From assembly GCF_000814845.2 (NCBI RefSeq), contig NZ_CP010431.2, positions 4,402,001-4,466,000 of the forward strand: a DNA stretch of 64,000 nucleotides, in the 5' to 3' direction. Made by a program: the position numbers and the translations under genes. Below are positions 61,301 to 64,000 of this stretch, one piece after another. How positions within the stretch are numbered: the first letter of the stretch is position 1; every line of letters starts with the position of its first letter. Under the pieces are notes generated by a model. The model was not told the DNA's origin and ran no database searches. It worked only from the letters and a program-made list of their open reading frames with translations. This DNA comes from Pandoraea sputorum. Its GTDB lineage: Bacteria; Pseudomonadota; Gammaproteobacteria; Burkholderiales; Burkholderiaceae.

Positions 61301-62215
61301 CAATGCTCCGGCATCGCGTGCGCCAAGATATCGCTGCCACGCCGAGACAGCCTGCGGGAGAGACGTCTCGTTGTAGATATTCTTCTTGTAGGAAGGCAGT
61401 ACTGCGCGCATCAGGTCGGCAATCACCGATGCCTCGGCTTCCCAGCAATCGCATGCCGCCAAATATGTCGCTAGCAACGCCGAGTCCGGCGACGCCTGCA
61501 CATCGCTTTGCACGGCATCCGGCCAACGCAACTCGGACATCGGCTTCTTCAGACGGCGCGCCAATTGATCCGTGAGCGTGCCCGGTGAACGCTTGCGGTC
61601 CACCAGCCATGCGGCGAAGCTGTCATCCTGCGCCGCCATCGGTTCAACAACGCGACGCCAGAACTCCACCGCCAGATCGTGACGCACGCCGTTATCGTCC
61701 GGCACCAGCTCATAAGCGAATGGTAGCCCGGCAGCAAACGGCACTTCGGCGAGTGCCCGCTGGCAAAAGCCGTGGATGGTGTGAATCGACGCCTGATCGA
61801 AACCGCGTAACGCGCGCTGGAGGCATTCGCGAATGGCCTTCGGCGACATCTCTGCGCGCTCGATCAGCCCGGCGATCATCACGTTGAACAGGGGATCGTC
61901 GCTGGCGTCCGGGTCGAAGTCGGGGAAGTCGTCTCCGTCATCATCGCCCCCTTCGCCGTCGTCCTCATCGAAGACCGGGGCCATCGCTGCGACCAGTCCG
62001 GCGAGTCGTCCACGAATCCGCTCACGCAATTCTGCCGTCGCGGCATTCGTGAACGTCACGACAAGAATCTGCTCGACGGTCAGTTGCTTCTCAAGCAACA
62101 ACCGTACATAGAGCGCGCAGATGTTCCACGTCTTGCCCGTACCAGCCGAGGCCTCGATCAAGCAGACGCCATCGAGATCGCAACCGAAAACATCGAGGTC
62201 GATGAGCTGCGTCAT
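58331..62215 (-). CDS. recB: Exodeoxyribonuclease V subunit RecB
   Basis: A 1294-residue 3'-5' helicase and nuclease. Walker A IEASAGTGKTWNI at residues 20-32; VTFTNAATAELRERIRGRL; QEFQDTDPLQFAIF-type Walker B (DEFQDTDPLQFAIF); VHKSKGLEYGVVFCPF; and the C-terminal nuclease motif WILDWKSNYLG. An acidic stretch with about 15 Asp/Glu lies at residues 82-108, before the helicase continues. Length is usual (E. coli 1180). It overlaps recC and recD by four bases each. Confidence 0.96.
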   Translation of the reverse strand: MTQLIDLDVFGCDLDGVCLIEASAGTGKTWNICALYVRLLLEKQLTVEQILVVTFTNAATAELRERIRGRLAGLVAAMAPVFDEDDGEGGDDDGDDFPDFDPDASDDPLFNVMIAGLIERAEMSPKAIRECLQRALRGFDQASIHTIHGFCQRALAEVPFAAGLPFAYELVPDDNGVRHDLAVEFWRRVVEPMAAQDDSFAAWLVDRKRSPGTLTDQLARRLKKPMSELRWPDAVQSDVQASPDSALLATYLAACDCWEAEASVIADLMRAVLPSYKKNIYNETSLPQAVSAWQRYLGARDAGALLGPKAELLTTTRLAKDIKKGETPPDHRFFEMADVLVRARADADERYAMQWLRILREWLIQAPEQLALRKRELRVVSFDDLLGNIARALHQHPDLADALRERYPCALIDEFQDTDPLQFAIFSAVYGHRSAASEDASEGPSDEATEQMLAASGRGPMFMVGDPKQAIYSFRAADLHTYLAARANADAAYTLAVNQRSTPAIIDAGNRLFGANDRAFVLNGLEYPPVRPGTRRRPPLSDVRDVADFTVWWLPDADEPLPKDEAQQACARATAAEVARLLAGASRGEVLVGDEPLAPGDIAVIVQTHRQGALMKSMLAEHSVGSVELTQDSVFASEEAETLLRVLRAVEAPGDVRALRAALATELFGLDATALYRMQTSDASDAEAIAWIERLQRYRQLWTDRGFSAMWRTLMRELGLAARLVAQSGGERRLTNFMHLAELAQARWAEQPGMPALLRWLASQRNASGGEEAQLRLESDQNLVQIVTVHKSKGLEYGVVFCPFLWDGSVRDGGGLEGLEYHDGATAVIDFTDAAGKGSPAVAALRQEQSAEQVRLLYVALTRAVYRCYLAAGIYSSRRSVKEACGGMLNWLAAGQGTTFDVWIASTIDADERVESIRSAWRALVGGPLDVVPLPVGDALDGDTRVLHDAAPELTTRVSTRALREAWRIGSFSGLLAGMHTGPQLGGGQLSAPERTRPDYDAQANAGPTFALPPQGDDTWPPADDILRFPRGPAAGESLHRVFELADFQSRAQWSHAVSRALRERPPGRGAEQNDAWRAMMTNMLSDTLATPLRPGMQLADVSLAERLTEMEFTYPADAVSLDALRGLLRQFGYPDLPLDATVLRGYLKGFIDLVFRHSGQWWILDWKSNYLGTAPENYGGDGLREAMAEHGYHLQYLLYTLALHRYLRRRLPDYDYDRDMGGSLYLFVRGVRPDWASAHLAGDEVPGVFFDKPSREMVDALDGLFAAGENAALAQALSLDTSSASVGAREEGA

Positions 62216-64000
62216 GCGCCCTCCACGATTTCAAGGTGTTGCACCATCGGTCCGAACATCGTGTTCGCCAACAAGTCGAACGGCGACGCCAGCGGGTCTT
62301 CCACACCCCGCCAGATCAGCTTGGTATAGGGATCATCGGCATCGCCGCGAGCGAATGCAGAGCCGGACCATGCGCTTTCGGTATCTGTCATTTTCCCAGT
62401 GCTCGCCAGCTTCCATGCGCTCCGCACAAAGAACGGTAACGGCCGGGTCTGCCCCAGGCGATACAACGCCACCCATTGCGCGAGCAGTGCCGCCGCATCG
62501 TCCACGGGACGCAGCGCAAATGTCTCGTCCTCTCCATACCAGAGTGTTCGTGGCGCGACCTCAAGCCCCGCATGTTCCGGTTGCTGCAAATGTGCACATA
62601 GCGCGAGGTGGGCGAGCCAGGCCGCAAGCAGATCGCTCGGACGCATGCTGCCATAGCGATACATGACGAGTCCGTGGCGCGAAACCGGCGCCAGACGCCC
62701 TTGCAGCAAGCAGTCTGCGCACAGCGTCGCATCGCCGTGCCAGATCGCATCCGTCGATCCCGTCCACGACGGTGGGAGCGCGGGCTTGAGCGGCAAGGTC
62801 ACCAGCAATTCCTGTGTGCCATCTGCCTGCGCTTGTCTCACTTGCGTGGCCAGTGCGCGCAGTCCACCGAGTTCACGTCGACGCCATACCGCACCCGTCG
62901 CACCTCCTGGCAGCTCATGACTGACGTTCGCAATGCGCTCGATCGCCGCCGCCTGAGCCTGAGGATCCCGACCGTCATCGCGCAACAGTCGCGGCAGCAA
63001 CCGCGCGGCGAGCGCGTCGCGCCCCGACCAGTCGAGTACGAACGGCTCTTCGTCTTCGACTTCGGTGAGCATGTCACCGAGCGACAAGCCCAGCCGGTCG
63101 CGTGCCCACGCCCGCCCCGGGTGACGCCAGAAGCGTAGCAAGTCGTCCAGCGTCAGATGCGTCTGCGCAATGGCGGGCAATGGCTCATGGACGAACGGCA
63201 ATTCGGCTGCGTCCGGTGCAGGCGATGCCAATTGGCCAACCAGTTGCTGAGCCGCCTCGCCGTTAGCAACGTCATAGCTGTACAGCGACGGCTTACGCCC
63301 GTCAAAGTACGCGGGCGAGAACGGTTGAAGCGGATGCAGTACGACAAGCGTCTCACGGGCTTTGCGTTGCTCATCGAGGTCGAATCCCTGCGATGCCGGC
63401 GCGAGCAATTGCCCCGTGAAGTCCAGCAATTCGTCCACGACCGTAGACGGCGGCAACGGCGCGTTATCGCGAACGCTTCGCCCCGTATAGGTGATGAGAA
63501 AGCGGTCCTGCGCACTCAGCATCAGATCGAGGAACAGATTGCGCTCGTCATCGCGACGCTGACGGTCGCCACGTTGTGGCAGCGCACGCATGAGATCGAA
63601 CTCGTCGGCGCGCACGCGCCCGGGCAACACGCCATCGTCCATGCCGATCATGCAGACCACGCGGTACGGCAACAGACGCAAGCTTGGAATCGCGGCAAAC
63701 GTCACGCGTCCCGACGGCACCCCACCGCGCGTCGGATCGTCGAGCGCGTCGGCCAGCACGCGCGCCACCACTTCCACCGGCACGCGCACCTCAGGCGCGC
63801 CGTCGGCAATGGCCGTACCGATCTGTTCAATGGCCATACGCACTTCGGCGACGTCATCGGCGAAACGCGGCTCATCCGAGAAGAACAGTTCCAGCATTGC
63901 CAGCAACTGATCGCGCCACGCGAGGCCAGTACGCTCAGTCTGGAGTGACACCGCCGTCATATCGAGATCGTCGATCAGCCGCGCCAGTTGCCCCAGCAAC
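62212..64000 (-). CDS. recC: Exodeoxyribonuclease V subunit RecC (3' part)
   Basis: The C-terminal 595 residues of RecC; the 5' part lies beyond the window end. RecC holds RecB and RecD together and reads the Chi sequence. Recognised by VVCMIGMDDGVLPGRV, DLMRALPQRGDRQRRDDERNLFLDLMLSAQDRFLITYTGRS and DLLRFWRHPGRAWARDRLGL. Its stop overlaps the recB start by four bases (ATGA). Gene order recC-recB-recD is the one common in betaproteobacteria, without ptrA. Confidence 0.95.
   Translation of the reverse strand, partial: LLGQLARLIDDLDMTAVSLQTERTGLAWRDQLLAMLELFFSDEPRFADDVAEVRMAIEQIGTAIADGAPEVRVPVEVVARVLADALDDPTRGGVPSGRVTFAAIPSLRLLPYRVVCMIGMDDGVLPGRVRADEFDLMRALPQRGDRQRRDDERNLFLDLMLSAQDRFLITYTGRSVRDNAPLPPSTVVDELLDFTGQLLAPASQGFDLDEQRKARETLVVLHPLQPFSPAYFDGRKPSLYSYDVANGEAAQQLVGQLASPAPDAAELPFVHEPLPAIAQTHLTLDDLLRFWRHPGRAWARDRLGLSLGDMLTEVEDEEPFVLDWSGRDALAARLLPRLLRDDGRDPQAQAAAIERIANVSHELPGGATGAVWRRRELGGLRALATQVRQAQADGTQELLVTLPLKPALPPSWTGSTDAIWHGDATLCADCLLQGRLAPVSRHGLVMYRYGSMRPSDLLAAWLAHLALCAHLQQPEHAGLEVAPRTLWYGEDETFALRPVDDAAALLAQWVALYRLGQTRPLPFFVRSAWKLASTGKMTDTESAWSGSAFARGDADDPYTKLIWRGVEDPLASPFDLLANTMFGPMVQHLEIVEGA

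Overview
The window reads as chromosomal DNA of a GC-rich betaproteobacterium of the Burkholderiaceae, most like Pandoraea. This is inferred from the Burkholderia-type trimeric porin, the yebC-purD / hemF-nadD-rsfS-rlmH / maf-rng housekeeping cluster, the ABC-type order of ugpBAECQ, a chromosomal class D beta-lactamase and overall codon use; no 16S or species marker is present. Almost every base is accounted for by about 50 protein genes. No tRNA, rRNA, insertion sequence, prophage or CRISPR array was seen.

Layout. 0-5 kb: the 3' part of a sigma-54 activator gene, a long intergenic region with a candidate Fur-controlled small RNA, a major porin, a class I glutamine amidotransferase with a long disordered N-terminus and a small DUF1232 membrane protein. 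5-11 kb: quinone oxidoreductase, methylglyoxal synthase and an SDR protein on the minus strand, then upp, a drug/metabolite exporter and a HerA/DUF853-type ATPase. 11-25.5 kb: a translation/cofactor cluster (yebC, purD, hemF, nadD, rsfS, rlmH, maf, rng) interrupted by mscS and by a complete sn-glycerol-3-phosphate uptake operon (ugpBAECQ) with its own regulatory region and an intercistronic terminator after ugpB. 25.5-28 kb: an unusual soluble MCP-tip/Cache protein and a cation diffusion facilitator. 28-37 kb: envelope genes (rmlBAC, msbA, a WaaE-like and a second family 2 glycosyltransferase) with recQ and an AhpD-like gene. 37-44 kb: dnaE, trhO, gluQ and a DEAD-box helicase. 44-54 kb: a more accessory stretch with a frameshifted bile-acid:sodium-symporter-family gene, its divergent LysR regulator, wrbA, an OXA-type beta-lactamase, a frameshifted gene of unknown family, thiC under a TPP riboswitch and an orphan gene. 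54-64 kb: a CorC/HlyC-type membrane protein and recD, recB and the 3' part of recC in one overlapping minus-strand operon.

The most interesting items are the candidate Fur-regulated sRNA at about 975-1091, the MCP/Cache protein with inverted domain order and no membrane segment, the 31-base palindrome inside the cation transporter gene, the altered second active-site motif of the OXA enzyme, a glycine-rich insertion in DnaE, an SDR protein lacking the YxxxK motif, and two single-base frameshifts that occur in the same short sequence context. No wholly new multi-gene system was evident. All of this was read by eye; no database search or folding program was run.
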